64,000 nt of DNA from assembly GCF_042650885.1 (NCBI RefSeq), contig NZ_JBHSBU010000001.1, positions 4,526,001 to 4,590,000 on the forward strand, in the 5' to 3' direction. Below are positions 24,463-33,156 of this stretch, piece by piece. The notes beneath the pieces are model-generated. The model saw only the letters and a list, made by a program, of their open reading frames with translations, did not search any database and had not been told where the DNA came from. Position 1 is the stretch's first letter, and each line of letters opens with the position of its first letter. The position numbers and the translations under genes are program-made. The DNA is from Chitinimonas_A lacunae. GTDB taxonomy: Bacteria > Pseudomonadota > Gammaproteobacteria > Burkholderiales > Chitinimonadaceae.

Positions 24463-26070
24463 TTACATCCGGAACACCCCGAATCGGGTCGGTTCGATCG
24501 GAGCGTTGAGACTGGCCGATAGGGCAAGGCCCAGGACGGTGCGGGTGTCCTTGGGGTCGATGATGCCGTCGTCCCACAGCCGGCTGGTGGCGTAGTAGGG
24601 ATGGGACTGGGCGTCGAACTGGTCGCGCAAGGGCTTTTTGATCGCCTCGCGCTCGGCTTCTTCGAGGGTCTTGCCCTGCTTGGCCAGCGCTTCCTCGCGC
24701 ACCTGGGCCAGCACGCCGGCTGCCTGCTCGCCGCCCATCACGGCGATCCGGGCATTGGGCCACATCCACAGGAAGCGCGGTTGATAGGCGCGGCCGCACA
24801 TGCCGTAGTTGCCGGCGCCGAAGCTGCCGCCCACGATCACGGTGAACTTGGGCACCTTCGAGGTGGCCACGGCCGTCACCATCTTGGCGCCGTGCTTGGC
24901 GATTCCCTCGGCTTCGTATTTGCGCCCGACCATAAAGCCGGTGATGTTTTGCAGGAATACCAGCGGAATGCCGCGCTGACTGCACAGTTCGATGAAATGG
25001 GCACCTTTCTGGGCCGACTCGGAGAACAGCACTCCGTTATTGGCGACGATCCCCACCGGATAGCCGTAGATATGCGCAAAGCCCGTCACCAGCGTGGTGC
25101 CGTAGTGCTCCTTGAATTCATCAAAGCGCGAGCCATCGACCACCCGGGCGATCACCTGGCGGATATCGAACGGTTTTTTGAGATCGTTGCCGACGATGCC
25201 GTACAGCTCGTCGGCGTCGTAGCGCGGCGATTCGACCGGCCGGGTAGCGAGGCCGATCGGTTTCTTCCAGTTGAGATTGGCCACGATGCGCCGCACCTGC
25301 TCAAGCGCGTGGGCGTCGTTATGGGCGTAGTAGTCGGCGACACCGGAAATCTTGGCGTGCACATCGGCCCCACCGAGCTCCTCGGCGCTGACCACTTCGC
25401 CGGTGGCCGCGCGCACCAGCGGCGGGCCGGCGAGGAAGATCGTGCCTTGCTGGCGCACGATGACCGCATAGTCCGACATGGCCGGCACATAGGCACCGCC
25501 CGCCGTGCAGGAACCGAGCACGGCGGCGATCTGCGGCACGCCTGCGGCCGACAGATTGGCCTGGTTGTAGAAGATGCGGCCGAAATGGTCGCGGTCGGGG
25601 AAGACTTCGTCCTGGTTGGGCAGGTTGGCGCCGCCCGAATCGACCAGGGCAATGCAGGGCAGGCGGTTTTCCAGCGCGATTTCCTGGGCGCGCAGATGTT
25701 TTTTGACCGTGGCCGGGTAGTAGGTGCCGCCTTTGACCGTGGCGTCGTTGGCGATGATCATGCATTCCACCCCCGCTACCCGGCCGATGCCGGCGATCAG
25801 TCCGGCTGCCGGCACCTGGTCTTCATATTGGCCGAGGGCGGCGAGCTGGCCGATTTCGAGAAACGGCGAGCCGATGTCGAGCAGTTGGGCGACCCGGTCG
25901 CGCGGCAGCAGCTTGCCCCGGCCGACATGGCGCTGACGGGCGACTTCGCCGCCGCCTTGCTCGACCCGGGCCACCCGCTCGCGCAGATCGGCCACCAGGG
26001 CGGTCATGGCATCGTGGTTGAGCCGGTACTGCGCGGTCTTGGGATTGACGAGGTTGGGCAGGATATTCAT
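24463..26070 (-). CDS. liuB: Methylcrotonyl-CoA carboxylase carboxyltransferase subunit (LiuB)
   Basis: Beta subunit that moves the carboxyl group from biotin to 3-methylcrotonyl-CoA. The 535-residue protein starts MNILPNLVNPKTAQYRLNHD and contains the carboxyltransferase acyl-CoA and biotin sites: GGTYYPATVKKHLRAQEIA, LVDSGGANLPNQDEVFPDR, FYNQANLSAAGVPQIA, GSCTAGGAYVPAMSD, and in the second half NNGVLFSESAQKGAHFI and GGSFGAGNYGMCGRAY. ATG 26070 was chosen; the longer frame beyond it runs into the upstream acetyltransferase gene, which ends only 7 bases away. Works with LiuD. Confidence 0.93.
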   Translation of the reverse strand: MNILPNLVNPKTAQYRLNHDAMTALVADLRERVARVEQGGGEVARQRHVGRGKLLPRDRVAQLLDIGSPFLEIGQLAALGQYEDQVPAAGLIAGIGRVAGVECMIIANDATVKGGTYYPATVKKHLRAQEIALENRLPCIALVDSGGANLPNQDEVFPDRDHFGRIFYNQANLSAAGVPQIAAVLGSCTAGGAYVPAMSDYAVIVRQQGTIFLAGPPLVRAATGEVVSAEELGGADVHAKISGVADYYAHNDAHALEQVRRIVANLNWKKPIGLATRPVESPRYDADELYGIVGNDLKKPFDIRQVIARVVDGSRFDEFKEHYGTTLVTGFAHIYGYPVGIVANNGVLFSESAQKGAHFIELCSQRGIPLVFLQNITGFMVGRKYEAEGIAKHGAKMVTAVATSKVPKFTVIVGGSFGAGNYGMCGRAYQPRFLWMWPNARIAVMGGEQAAGVLAQVREEALAKQGKTLEEAEREAIKKPLRDQFDAQSHPYYATSRLWDDGIIDPKDTRTVLGLALSASLNAPIEPTRFGVFRM

Positions 26071-26077
26071 CGAAAGG

Positions 26078-26653
26078 TCAGGAAGTGGAGGTTTCTTCGA
26101 GCTGCGGACGGCTTTCCAGCGGACACAGCACCTGGGTGACGCCGGCGATGATGGCCACATCGAAGGCCAGCAGCGTCTCGCCCTGGCCCGGGCGGATTTC
26201 GCCGCGCTCCTTGGTATCGACGAAGCCGAGGCTTTCATAGAAGCGCAGCGCGCCGATATTGCTGTCGGCCACCCAGGCCAGCACCCGGCTGGCGCCGCGC
26301 TCGGCCAGCCAGCGCGCCGCCGTATCGACCAGCCGGCCGCCGGCGCCGCCTCGGCGGAGTGCCGGCGCCACCCACATGGCACAGATATAGGCGCGGTCGC
26401 GCCGGCCTTGGTCGAAAAACGCCCCGATCATGCCGACCGGGCGACTGTTCTGCCATAACAGGAAGGTGGTGGTATCGGCCGAGGCGGCATGGAGCGTCGC
26501 CATGGCCGCCCACTCCTGCTCGGGACGGGCCGCCTCGTCTTCCAGACGGGCCTGGAAGGCTTCCGGCGCGTCGGCAAGCGCCGCCAGCCGGACTTCGCGC
26601 AGGGCTGCGCCGTCCTGGGCGCGGATGGGGCGGATTTGGTCGCGTACAGTCAT
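26078..26653 (-). CDS. GNAT-family N-acetyltransferase inside the liu cluster
   Basis: A 191-residue acetyltransferase: IRPIRAQDGAALREVRLAAL at the N-terminus, then the acetyl-CoA motif VAPALRRGGAGGRLVDTAAR (about 100-120) and RVLAWVADSNIGALRFYESL. AAGGA precedes the ATG. It lies 7 bases before liuB on the same strand and is presumably co-transcribed with the leucine genes. GNAT proteins are not a core part of this pathway; its substrate is unknown and the pairing may be regulatory (protein acylation control) or incidental. Confidence 0.82.
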   Translation of the reverse strand: MTVRDQIRPIRAQDGAALREVRLAALADAPEAFQARLEDEAARPEQEWAAMATLHAASADTTTFLLWQNSRPVGMIGAFFDQGRRDRAYICAMWVAPALRRGGAGGRLVDTAARWLAERGASRVLAWVADSNIGALRFYESLGFVDTKERGEIRPGQGETLLAFDVAIIAGVTQVLCPLESRPQLEETSTS

Positions 26654-26692
26654 GATCGGGTCCTTCTGTGCAGGGAGGCCGGCGCCGCGAGT

Positions 26693-27832
26693 TCAGACCT
26701 CGGCGCCGATGGCCCGGCCGATCACCAGCCGCTGAATATCGCTGGTGCCTTCGTAGATCTGGCACACGCGCACATCGCGGTAGATGCGTTCAACCGGGAA
26801 ATCGTTGAGGTAGCCGTAGCCGCCGTGGATTTGGATCGCATCGGAGCAGACCCGTTCCGCCATTTCCGAGGCAAATAGCTTGGCCATCGAGGCTTCCTTG
26901 AGGCAGGGCAGACCTTCATCCTTGAGCAGGGCTGCATGCCAGACCAGTTGCCGCGCCGCCTCGAGCTGGGTGGCCATATCGGCCAGGCGGAAATTGACCG
27001 CCTGATGCTCGAAGATCGGCTTGCCGAAACTGACCCGCTCCTTGCTGTAGCGCAGCGCGGTCTCATAGGCCGAGCGCGCCATGCCAAGCGCCTGGGCGGC
27101 GATGCCGATCCGGCCCGCTTCGAGGCAGGCCAGGGCGATCTTGTAGCCTTCGCCTTCGGCGCCGAGCCGGTTGGCCTGCGGCACGCGGCAGTTTTCCAGC
27201 ACGATGGCGCAGGTATCCGAGGCATGCTGGCCGAGTTTGGTCTCGACCCGTGTCACCTGATAGCCCGGCGTATCGGTCGGTACGATAAAGGCCGACAGCC
27301 CCTTCTTGCCCGCTGCCGGGTCGGTGACGGCGATCACGATGGCCAGGCGGCCGTTCTGGCCGTTGGTAATGAATTGCTTGCTGCCGTTGAGCACATAATG
27401 CTCGCCGTCGCGCAGCGCCCGGCTGCGGATCGCCGAGGCGTCCGAGCCCACCTGCGGTTCGGTCAGGCAGAACGAGGCCAGCCATTCGCCGCTGGCCAGC
27501 TTGCGCAGATAGCGTTCCTTCTGTTCCTGCGTGCCATGGGCCAGGATGGGACCGCAACCGACCGAGTTATGCACCGAGACGATGGTGGAGAAGGCGCCGT
27601 CGCCAGCCGCCAGCTCTTCGATCACCAGGGCCGAGGCCAGATAGTCGAGGCCCGCGCCGTTCCACTCGGTGGGCACGGTGATGCCCAGCAGGCCCAGTTC
27701 AGCGGCCGAGGCGAGTTCGTCGAACGGGAAGGCGTGGGTCTCGTCGCGCAGTCCGGCGCTGGGCCACAGTTGCTCCTGGGCGAAAGCGCGCACGCTGTCG
27801 CGGATCATGCGATGTTCTTCGCTGAGTAGCAT
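26693..27832 (-). CDS. Acyl-CoA dehydrogenase (short/branched-chain type)
   Basis: FAD enzyme forming enoyl-CoA from a short acyl-CoA; electrons go to ETF. The 379-residue sequence starts MLLSEEHRMIRDSVRAFAQE and has SFCLTEPQVGSDASAIRS and FITNGQNGRLAIVIAVTDPA (FAD/substrate region), the catalytic-glutamate stretch QIHGGYGYLNDFPVERIYRD, and the terminal YEGTSDIQRLVIGR. The Glu position in EGTSDIQ near the C-terminus is that of short-chain ACADs rather than isovaleryl-CoA dehydrogenase, which is encoded at 31324. Likely acts on butyryl- or 2-methylbutyryl-CoA in the same regulon. Preceded by GAGAGA. Confidence 0.9.
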   Translation of the reverse strand: MLLSEEHRMIRDSVRAFAQEQLWPSAGLRDETHAFPFDELASAAELGLLGITVPTEWNGAGLDYLASALVIEELAAGDGAFSTIVSVHNSVGCGPILAHGTQEQKERYLRKLASGEWLASFCLTEPQVGSDASAIRSRALRDGEHYVLNGSKQFITNGQNGRLAIVIAVTDPAAGKKGLSAFIVPTDTPGYQVTRVETKLGQHASDTCAIVLENCRVPQANRLGAEGEGYKIALACLEAGRIGIAAQALGMARSAYETALRYSKERVSFGKPIFEHQAVNFRLADMATQLEAARQLVWHAALLKDEGLPCLKEASMAKLFASEMAERVCSDAIQIHGGYGYLNDFPVERIYRDVRVCQIYEGTSDIQRLVIGRAIGAEV

Positions 27833-27974
27833 GTTGTCTCTCTCGTCGTTGTCGCGGCCGTGGGCGCTTCTCTGGCTTCCCTGGGCGGGCTGCGGTCCTC
27901 GGGCGCGTGGCGCCTGTCATCCATCCTGCCGTTTTGGGCAGATTACCTTCTTATTCTTAAATTTGTTGCTACCC

Positions 27975-28008
27975 GTCTTGCTGCGGGTTTGCTGAATATT
28001 TTACTTTT
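27975..28008 (+). repeat. Dispersed AT-rich repeat, copy 6
   Basis: GTCTTGCTGCGG, TTTGCTGAATATTTTACTTT keeps the TCTTGC ... TTTGC..AATATTTT spacing of the reference copy. Lies between the acyl-CoA dehydrogenase and MaoC genes, ending 11 bases from the MaoC stop codon. Confidence 0.5.
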
Positions 28009-28019
28009 GGGATAGATCC

Positions 28020-28487
28020 TCAGGAGGCATCGGGATGGCGCACGGCCACCCAGATGGCGTTTTCCAGGCTCATCACCAGATCGCCATCCTGGTTGAAGGT
28101 GCGCCAGGCCAGCTGCACCACGCCGAAGCCGGGCTTGGAACGCGAACGCTTGCGCGACATCACGTCGAATTCGGCCTTGAGCACATCGCCCGGCTTGACC
28201 GGCCGGTGCCACATCACCTTGTCGAGTTGCAGCCCGACCAGGCCGTTGGCAATCGCGGCCAGGTCGGACGAGGTCAGCATGCGCATGGTGTAACTGGCGG
28301 TCTGCCAGCCGCTGGCGACCAGGGTGCCGAATACGCTGGCGGCACCGGCGGCTTCATCGAGGTGGAAATCCTGTGGATCGTAGCGGCGGGCGAAGTCGAG
28401 CATCTCTTCGCGATCTACGGTAAGCGGACCGGCGCGGAATACCCGGCCGGGATTCAAGTCTTCGAAATACAGCTTGTCCATCGACAT
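28020..28487 (-). CDS. MaoC-family dehydratase
   Basis: Hot-dog-fold (R)-enoyl-CoA hydratase relative, 155 residues. LYFEDLNPGRVFRAGPLTVD is the usual N-terminus, and DPQDFHLDEAAG provides the catalytic Asp/His pair of the hydratase-2 motif; MWHRPVKPGDVLKAEFDVMS is typical for the family. Start ATG 28487 with GAAAG upstream; an alternative ATG lies two codons in. It sits within the acyl-CoA degradation cluster, 27 bases after the binding-protein gene, and may hydrate an enoyl-CoA produced by the neighbouring dehydrogenase. Confidence 0.88.
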   Translation of the reverse strand: MSMDKLYFEDLNPGRVFRAGPLTVDREEMLDFARRYDPQDFHLDEAAGAASVFGTLVASGWQTASYTMRMLTSSDLAAIANGLVGLQLDKVMWHRPVKPGDVLKAEFDVMSRKRSRSKPGFGVVQLAWRTFNQDGDLVMSLENAIWVAVRHPDAS

Positions 28488-28514
28488 CTTTCTGGAAAGG
28501 GCGCCCGCTGGCGC

Positions 28515-29267
28515 TTACAGCAACGGTTCACGATAGGTCTTCATCAGGCGCTCGAAAGCACCCTGTTCTCCCAGCGCCTTGACTGCGCGCCGCACCGGTT
28601 CCGGATCGAGCCGGGAAGCCTTGGGCACGGCGCATTGGGTCGGGGTACGGCTCAATACGAAATCGGACACCATCAGCACCGAACGCGCCTTGGGGTTCTG
28701 GCGCAGATAGTGGGCGATTTGCAGATCGGTACTGACTGCCACATCGATGCGCTGACGCTCGAGCAGCCGGAAATTCTGTACATGATCGGTCTGACGCGAG
28801 GCACGCATATCGCCGCGCTCGACCTGTGGATCGATGCCGGGATAGTGAAAGCCCAGGATCAGTCCGAGGGTCTTGCCCTTGAGGTCGTCGAGCGACTCGA
28901 TCTGGAATGCCCAGTTGCGATGCATCAGAAACAATTCGGTCTGCACCAGATTCTCACCGGTCCAGTGCATCCGGTCGGCCAGCCGGGTCCAGTTCGGGCT
29001 GGTGAAGCAGACCAGGTCGGCGTCGCCGCGCTCCAGGGCCGGGTCGATCCGCTTACGCGACAGCACCTTGTATTCGACCGGCTGCCCCAGCTTGGCGGCG
29101 ATCAGCTCGACCAGGTCCTTGATGATGCCGCCGCTCGGCTTGCGGTCGGGGCCCAGTTCGAGCAGCGGGGCCGAATCGCATTCGCATACCGCCACCCGGA
29201 TCGGCTCCGCCGCTGCTGCCGTCATCCATAGTGCCGCCGTCAGGCCAAGTGCCAGTGATCGTGCCAT
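28515..29267 (-). CDS. Periplasmic solute-binding protein (SBP_bac_3-like) inside the catabolic cluster
   Basis: A 250-residue exported protein with signal peptide (about 1-20, WMTAAAA) and family-3 binding-protein features: RVAVCECDSAPLLELGPD, GGIIKDLVELIAAKLGQPVE, ADLVCFTSPNWTRLADRMHW and LKGKTLGLILGFHYPGID. The CECDSAP opening with two cysteines is unusual for this family. Ribosome binding site GGAGAAGG is strong. No transport genes are nearby. Its place between MaoC and an SDR gene could be accidental, or it could sense a substrate of the pathway. Confidence 0.78.
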   Translation of the reverse strand: MARSLALGLTAALWMTAAAAEPIRVAVCECDSAPLLELGPDRKPSGGIIKDLVELIAAKLGQPVEYKVLSRKRIDPALERGDADLVCFTSPNWTRLADRMHWTGENLVQTELFLMHRNWAFQIESLDDLKGKTLGLILGFHYPGIDPQVERGDMRASRQTDHVQNFRLLERQRIDVAVSTDLQIAHYLRQNPKARSVLMVSDFVLSRTPTQCAVPKASRLDPEPVRRAVKALGEQGAFERLMKTYREPLL

Positions 29268-29337
29268 GTTCCTTCTCCCATGCCCGCAGTCGTTCCGACC
29301 TTGTCTGTCATGGTAGGCGTTTGGCAAGCATCGTGCG

Positions 29338-30009
29338 CTACCAGGGCAGCTCGGCGCCGTCGTAGGCGAAGAAGCGGCCCGAGCGCGCCAACCCCGGCTC
29401 GGCGATGACCTGGCGCAGCCCCGCAGCGCTGGTGGCGACATCGATATCGGCGTCGCTGCCGCCCATATCGGTGCGCACCCAGCCAGGATGAAGCGCCAGG
29501 GCGCGCAAGCCCTCGTTCTTCCAGGCATTGGCCAGGCCCTTGACCACCACATTGAGCGCGGCCTTGCTGCTGCGATAGAACAGGGCGTTGCCGCTTTCCA
29601 GCAATTTCTTGCTGCCCATTCGGCTGGACAGGAAGGCCACACAGCCGCCCGGTTTCAGCGCAGGCTTGAGCAAGGCGGCAAGCCGCATCGGCGCCAGCAC
29701 ATTGATCCGCATCCCTTCCAGAAACGCGGCCTCGTCAGGATGGGCTGGGTCCTCGTCGCCTTGCGGATAGATGCCGGCGTTGAGGATCACCAGATCGAGC
29801 GAAGCCGGCTTGAGCGAAGCGGCCAGCGCCTCGGAGGCGGCGGCGTCGCCGACATCGAGCCGGATGGCCTCGGCGCCGGCCGCTTCGAGGGCATCGCCGT
29901 CGGCAGGCTGGCGATAGCTCGCCAGCACCTGCCAGCCCTCGGCCAGATATTGCCGTACCAGTTCGCGGCCGATGCCACGGCTGGCGCCGATGATCAGGAC
30001 CGCAGGCAT
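29338..30009 (-). CDS. Short-chain dehydrogenase/reductase (SDR)
   Basis: NAD(P)-dependent SDR of 223 residues. The TGxxxGIG nucleotide motif appears as GASRGIGRELV (about 8-18), the NNAG equivalent as LNAGIYPQG, and the catalytic Ser-Tyr-x-x-x-Lys as SSRMGSKKLLESGN with YRSSKAALN. The length fits the CsgA/carbonyl-reductase-like group. ATG 30009 overlaps the thiolase stop (TGATG), so the two are translationally coupled, which suggests a hydroxyacyl-CoA or ketone step paired with the thiolase. The substrate is not known. Confidence 0.86.
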   Translation of the reverse strand: MPAVLIIGASRGIGRELVRQYLAEGWQVLASYRQPADGDALEAAGAEAIRLDVGDAAASEALAASLKPASLDLVILNAGIYPQGDEDPAHPDEAAFLEGMRINVLAPMRLAALLKPALKPGGCVAFLSSRMGSKKLLESGNALFYRSSKAALNVVVKGLANAWKNEGLRALALHPGWVRTDMGGSDADIDVATSAAGLRQVIAEPGLARSGRFFAYDGAELPW

Positions 30010-31193
30010 CAGAGCAGCTCCACCGCCAGTGCCGTCGCTTCGCCGCCGCCGATACACAGGCTGGCCACGCCGCGCTGCTTGCCGTAGCGGCGCAGTGCAT
30101 AGAGCAAGGTGGTGACGATGCGTGCACCCGAGGCGCCGATAGGATGGCCCAGGGCACAGGCGCCGCCGTGCACATTGACCTTGGCAGCCGGCAGGTCGAG
30201 TTCGGTCATGGCCGCCAGCGTGACCACGGCAAAGGCTTCGTTGATTTCAAACAGATCGACCGAGCTGGCGCTCCAGCCGGTCTTTTCGAACAGTTTCTTG
30301 ATGGCGCCGATCGGTGCCGTGGTAAACCAGCCCGGTTCCTGGGCATGGCTCGAATGGCCGACGATGCGGGCAAGCGGCGTGAGGCCACGGGCGCGGGCAT
30401 CGCTTTCGCGCATCAGCACCAGGGCGGCAGCACCGTCGGAGATCGAGGACGAGTTGGCCGCCGTGACCGTGCCGTCCTTGCGGAAGGCCGGTTTGAGGCT
30501 GGCGATCTTGTCGAGCTTGGCCTTCATCGGCTGCTCGTCTTGTTCGATCAGCGTGTCGCCTTTCTTGCCGGGCACGGTGACCGGGGCGATTTCATCGCGG
30601 AACAGCCCTTCCTTGATCGCGTTCTGGGCCCGGCTCAGCGATTCGATGGCGAACTGGTCCTGCCGCTCGCGGCTGAAGCCGTATTGGTCGGCGCAGTCCT
30701 CGGCAAAGGTGCCCATCAGGCGGCCGCGCTCGTAGGCATCTTCCAGGCCGTCGAGGAACATATGGTCCTTGAGTTCGCCATGGCCCAGGCGATAGCCGCT
30801 GCGCGCCTTGGGCAGCAGATAGGGGGCGTTGCTCATCGATTCCATGCCGCCGGCCACCATCACGCTATTGCTGCCGGCGCGCAGCAGATCGTGCGCCAGC
30901 ATGATGGCCTTCATGCCCGAACCGCACATCTTGTTGATGGTGGTGCAATGGGCGCCCAGCGGCAGACCGGCGCCCAGCGAAGCCTGGCGGGCCGGTGCCT
31001 GGCCCTGGCCGGCGGGCAGCACATTGCCGAGGATGACTTCTTCCACCAGCTCCGGCGCGATACCGGCCCGCTCGACGGCGGCGCGTACCGCCACGGCGCC
31101 GAGCTGGCCGGCGCTCAGGCTGGCGAAATCACCGAGCAGCCCGCCCATCGGGGTGCGGGCAGCCGAAACGATAACAATGGACTCGTTGCTCAT
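30009..31193 (-). CDS. Acetyl-CoA C-acetyltransferase (thiolase)
   Basis: Thiolase of 394 residues, forming or splitting acetoacetyl-CoA or 3-ketoacyl-CoA. The active-site cysteine is in NKMCGSGMKAIMLAH (about residue 88), the second signature is NVHGGACALGHPIGASGARI and the C-terminal catalytic cysteine is in GVASLCIGGGEATA. N-terminus: IVIVSAARTPMGGLLGDFAS. Full length. It belongs to the leftward liu cluster and would handle the acetoacetate/acetyl-CoA end of leucine or isoleucine breakdown. The name atoB or bktB would be context guess only. Confidence 0.93.
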   Translation of the reverse strand: MSNESIVIVSAARTPMGGLLGDFASLSAGQLGAVAVRAAVERAGIAPELVEEVILGNVLPAGQGQAPARQASLGAGLPLGAHCTTINKMCGSGMKAIMLAHDLLRAGSNSVMVAGGMESMSNAPYLLPKARSGYRLGHGELKDHMFLDGLEDAYERGRLMGTFAEDCADQYGFSRERQDQFAIESLSRAQNAIKEGLFRDEIAPVTVPGKKGDTLIEQDEQPMKAKLDKIASLKPAFRKDGTVTAANSSSISDGAAALVLMRESDARARGLTPLARIVGHSSHAQEPGWFTTAPIGAIKKLFEKTGWSASSVDLFEINEAFAVVTLAAMTELDLPAAKVNVHGGACALGHPIGASGARIVTTLLYALRRYGKQRGVASLCIGGGEATALAVELL

Positions 31194-31284
31194 GACGCGG
31201 TCTCCAGGTCGGAGCGGGCCGCCGGGGACATCCCGGCATGGCTCGCGTTGAAATGTTTATTTTTATTTGTATGCCAGAAAAGAA

Positions 31285-31314
31285 GTGGCAGACATTTTGC
31301 AGAATAGTTTCTAT
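31285..31314 (+). repeat. Dispersed AT-rich repeat, copy 7
   Basis: GTGGCAGACATTTTGCAGAA followed by TAGTTTCTAT; 24 of 30 positions agree with 21245-21274 by hand alignment. Ends 10 bases before the liuA stop codon (leftward gene), in the liuA-thiolase gap. Confidence 0.65.
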
Positions 31315-31323
31315 CGAGCGATT

Positions 31324-32487
31324 TCAACGGGTCTCGTTGAATAGCTCGCGCCCGATCAGCATCCGGCGGATTTCGCTGGTGCCGGCGCCGATCTCATACA
31401 GCTTGGCGTCGCGCCACAGCCGGCCGGCCGGGTATTCATTGATATAGCCGTTGCCGCCCAGGGTCTGGATCGCTTCACCGGCCATCCAGGTGGCCTTTTC
31501 GGCGGCGTACAGAATGGCGCCGGCGGCGTCTTTGCGGGTGGTCTCGCCGCGATCGAGCGCCCGACCCACGGTATAGACGTAGGCCCGGCAGGCCGACCAG
31601 GTGGCATACATATCGGCGAGCTTGCCTTGCATCAGTTCGAATTCGCCGATGGCCTGGCCGAACTGGCGCCGCTCGTGCACATAGGGCACCACCAGATCGA
31701 TGCAGGAAGCCATGATGCCAAGCGGGCCGCCCGCCAGCACGGCGCGCTCGTAGTCGAGCCCGCTCATCAATACATTGACGCCGCGACCTTCGCTGCCGAG
31801 CACATTCTCGGCCGGAATCTCGACATCGTCGAAAAACAGGGGGTAGGTATTGGAGCCGCGCATGCCGAGCTTGTCGAGCTTGCTGCCGCAGCTGAAGCCC
31901 TTCATGCCCTTTTCCACCAGGAAGGCGGTGATGCCCTTGGCGCCGGCTTCGCTGTCGGTCTTGGCATAGACCACCAGCACATCGGCGTCGCCGCCGTTGG
32001 TGATCCACATCTTCGAACCGTTGAGGAGATAGCGGTCGCCGCGTTTGTCGGCGCGCAGTTTCATGCTGACCACGTCGGAGCCGGCGTTGGGTTCGGACAT
32101 CGCCAGCGCGCCGACCCATTCGCCCGAAATCAGCTTGGGCAGGAAACGGGCCTTCTGGGCCGGATTGCCGTTTTTGCGGATCTGGTTGACACACAGATTG
32201 GAATGCGCGCCGTAGGACAGGCCGACCGAGGCAGAACCGCGCGAGATTTCCTCCATGGCCACGATATGGGCCAGATAGCCCATATTGCTGCCGCCGTATT
32301 CCTCTTCGACCGTGAGGCCCAGCAGCCCCATCTCGCCGAGTTTGCGCCACAGATCGGCGGGAAACAGATTGTCGGCGTCGATCTGGGCGGCACGCGGGGC
32401 GATCTGGTCGACGACGAAATGACGGACGGCGTCGCGCAGCTGGTCGATCTCTTCGCCCAGGCCGAAATTGAGGGCAGGGATATGCAT
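31324..32487 (-). CDS. liuA: Isovaleryl-CoA dehydrogenase
   Basis: First dehydrogenase of the leucine catabolic pathway; FAD- and ETF-dependent oxidation of isovaleryl-CoA to 3-methylcrotonyl-CoA. The 387-residue protein has LGEEIDQLRDAVRHFVVDQI, EEYGGSNMGYLAHIVAMEEI, GALAMSEPNAGSDVVSMKLR, MWITNGGDADVLVVYAKTD, RQFGQAIGEFELMQGKLADM and IQTLGGNGYINEYPAGRLWR, a set typical of isovaleryl-CoA dehydrogenase. It is the first structural gene after liuR and carries the LiuR-type operator in its promoter. Confidence 0.93.
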   Translation of the reverse strand: MHIPALNFGLGEEIDQLRDAVRHFVVDQIAPRAAQIDADNLFPADLWRKLGEMGLLGLTVEEEYGGSNMGYLAHIVAMEEISRGSASVGLSYGAHSNLCVNQIRKNGNPAQKARFLPKLISGEWVGALAMSEPNAGSDVVSMKLRADKRGDRYLLNGSKMWITNGGDADVLVVYAKTDSEAGAKGITAFLVEKGMKGFSCGSKLDKLGMRGSNTYPLFFDDVEIPAENVLGSEGRGVNVLMSGLDYERAVLAGGPLGIMASCIDLVVPYVHERRQFGQAIGEFELMQGKLADMYATWSACRAYVYTVGRALDRGETTRKDAAGAILYAAEKATWMAGEAIQTLGGNGYINEYPAGRLWRDAKLYEIGAGTSEIRRMLIGRELFNETR

Positions 32488-32628
32488 GAGGGTTGTCTCC
32501 TACTCGGGTTGCGCCGGCGCCGCGAGCGGAGGTCGCGGCGGCCCGGCTTCGGACCGGCCCGTACCAATGTTCTGTGTGTAGTGAGGTGATCGGGATTTGC
32601 CAGCGCCCGGATCGGGCGCATGGCTGGC

Positions 32629-32658
32629 ACTTTACAGTTCCGTTGACGTAAACGTCAA
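32629..32658 (-). promoter_or_regulatory. liuA promoter with LiuR-type operator
   Basis: TTGACGT-AA-ACGTCAA (32643-32658) is a perfect 7-bp inverted repeat with AA centre, close to the known LiuR consensus. On the minus strand TTGACG (complement of 32653-32658) and TAAAGT (complement of 32629-32634) make a -35/-10 pair with an 18-base spacer that contains the operator, the layout of MerR-family promoters. Confidence 0.75.
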
Positions 32659-32679
32659 TTGGCCGGTCAGCAAACGGCG

Positions 32680-33066
32680 CTAGTCGCGCAGGATGGCCTC
32701 GCACTCGTGTTCGAGCTGGTCCATCTCGGCCAGGATGGCATCGATATCGGCACGTTGCTGCTCCAGCGCCTCGCGCTTGGGACGCAGATATTCGAGCAGG
32801 CGTACCAGTTGCGGTCGCTCGTCTTTGGCGGCGTCGTAGAGATCGAACAGGGTGCGGGTTTCCTGCAGGCTGAAACCCAGTCGCTTGCCGCGCTGGATCA
32901 GCTTGAGCCGGGTATGGTCGGCGCGGCCGTAGACCCGGTTGCGACCGATCCGGCCGGGCGACAGCAGGCCCTGGTCTTCGTAGAAACGGATGGCGCGGGT
33001 GGTCAGATTGAACTCGCGCGCCAGTTCGGTGATGGTATAGGTCGGATCGGAGGCGGGTTCGGCCAT
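32680..33066 (-). CDS. liuR: MerR-family regulator of leucine degradation (LiuR)
   Basis: A 128-residue MerR regulator. The winged helix YTITELAREFNLTTRAIRFY and EDQGLLSPGRIGRNRVYGRA is followed by the long dimerisation helix (ERPQLVRLLEYLRPKREALE). It lacks the cysteines of metal-sensing MerR proteins and matches LiuR, which controls liu genes in response to branched-chain acyl-CoA. The position immediately upstream of liuA and the palindrome between them support the name. Divergent from the MBL hydrolase gene with 90 bases between. Confidence 0.88.
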   Translation of the reverse strand: MAEPASDPTYTITELAREFNLTTRAIRFYEDQGLLSPGRIGRNRVYGRADHTRLKLIQRGKRLGFSLQETRTLFDLYDAAKDERPQLVRLLEYLRPKREALEQQRADIDAILAEMDQLEHECEAILRD

Positions 33067-33156
33067 AAGCGTCTGTACAAATATAAACTTTCGGGAATAT
33101 AGCAGAGGGGCAGGGTGGTGTCATAATGGCCGATTTCTTCCTGGCTGCGCCATCAA

